A stretch of 6,666 bases of DNA from NCBI GenBank assembly GCA_030145365.1, contig JAQYVS010000154.1, positions 1 to 6,666 on the forward strand. The letters are read 5' to 3'. The notes under the pieces are model-generated. The model worked only from the letters and a program-made list of their open reading frames with translations. It was not told the DNA's origin and did no database searches. Position numbers and translations under genes: made by a program. Numbering within the stretch: position 1 is the stretch's first letter; the number at the start of each line of letters is the position of its first letter. This stretch comes from Desulfofustis sp. Its GTDB lineage: Bacteria; Desulfobacterota; Desulfobulbia; Desulfobulbales; Desulfocapsaceae. Below, in pieces: positions 6,287 through 6,666 of the stretch.

Positions 6287-6666
6287 ATGAAAGTGAAAAC
6301 AACTATTTTAGGTGTAGTATTAAGTATGGCTCTTTTTCTTGCGGCTTCGGCCATGGCCAATGAGACTCTCTTGGACTCAGTTGTCGAGGGATGCATGACT
6401 GAGCTTGAGACCTACTGCAAAGATGTTACACCTGGCCAAAAACGCCTCCTGGCCTGTCTCTACTCACGCAACGATAAATTGTCGGGCAAATGCGAGTATG
6501 CCCTCTATGATGCGGCTGTACAACTGGAGCGGGCGATTGCTGCACTATCGTATCTGGTCTACGAATGTGCAGAAGATCTGGATCAATTGTGCGCGGATGT
6601 GCCTGCCGGCGAAGGGCGGCTTATTGAATGTCTTGGAGCCAACGAAGAAAAGGTCACCTCACGCTG
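6287..6666 (+). CDS. exported cysteine-repeat protein, Cys-rich GLG1-like repeat type (3' end cut by window)
   Basis: This gene is too short for an automatic call because it runs off the right edge; 126 full codons are visible. Residues 1-24 form a clear Sec signal peptide: Lys2 and Lys4, a hydrophobic stretch 7-20, and the cleavage site AMA|NE after residue 24. The mature part has two repeats. Cysteines 36, 44, 57 and 69 give C-x7-C-x12-C-x11-C, and 94, 102 and 115 repeat the spacing 58 residues later. Shared residues include C-x-D-V-x-x-G around 44-50 and 102-108, R-L-hydrophobic-x-C-L around 53-58 and 111-116, and N62/N119. The incomplete codon 127 begins TG, exactly where the eighth cysteine is due. 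This spacing resembles the cysteine-rich repeat of eukaryotic Golgi protein GLG1 and of bacterial periplasmic proteins of unknown role. Disulfide bonding in the periplasm is likely. A strong Shine-Dalgarno precedes it. No function can be assigned, and the link to the sucrose operon may be only positional. Confidence 0.82.
   Translation, partial: MKVKTTILGVVLSMALFLAASAMANETLLDSVVEGCMTELETYCKDVTPGQKRLLACLYSRNDKLSGKCEYALYDAAVQLERAIAALSYLVYECAEDLDQLCADVPAGEGRLIECLGANEEKVTSR

Noticed and set aside
1..6666. CRISPR array, tRNA, rRNA, transposase or phage genes
   Set aside because: No direct-repeat array, cloverleaf-like stretch, terminal inverted repeats or mobile-element proteins were seen; nearly all bases are covered by five metabolic or exported-protein genes.

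Overview
The window holds five genes and no RNA genes, insertion sequences or CRISPR arrays that I can see. It reads as ordinary Gram-negative bacterial chromosome of intermediate GC. A free-living, probably marine or moderately halophilic proteobacterium or Desulfobacterota member is the best guess. This rests on a sucrose-synthesis operon (sucrose is a common compatible solute in such organisms), an ADP-forming acyl-CoA synthetase, and an exported cysteine-repeat protein. It is inference, and the taxon cannot be fixed from sequence reading alone.

Left part (1-1077, minus strand): the first 359 residues of an NDP-forming acyl-CoA/acetate-CoA ligase, cut by the left edge of the window. A 158-base divergent intergenic region follows. 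It carries a candidate sigma-70-like promoter for the rightward genes.

Centre (1236-6184, plus strand): a compact three-gene operon with gaps of only 2 and 3 bases. It encodes sucrose-phosphate synthase (716 aa, glycosyltransferase plus a C-terminal phosphatase-like domain), sucrose-6-phosphate phosphatase (278 aa, all HAD motifs intact) and an amylosucrase-type GH13 enzyme (651 aa, catalytic triad intact). The first two enzymes make sucrose from UDP-glucose (or another NDP-glucose) and fructose 6-phosphate. The third consumes sucrose, transferring glucose to alpha-glucan and releasing fructose. The operon therefore encodes both making and unmaking of sucrose, linking an osmolyte pool to a glycogen-like store. 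A similar set with an added fructokinase gene is known from halotolerant methanotrophs; no fructokinase lies between these genes.

Right part (6287-6666, plus strand): after a 102-base gap, the start of a gene with a strong Shine-Dalgarno sequence encodes a signal-peptide-bearing protein. It has two evenly spaced cysteine repeats (58-residue period) of the Cys-rich GLG1-like type and is cut by the right edge.

I found no clearly undescribed system. The points most worth a second look are the partly degenerate phosphatase domain of the synthase, the substitutions beside the amylosucrase active site, the missing fructokinase, and the secreted cysteine-repeat protein.
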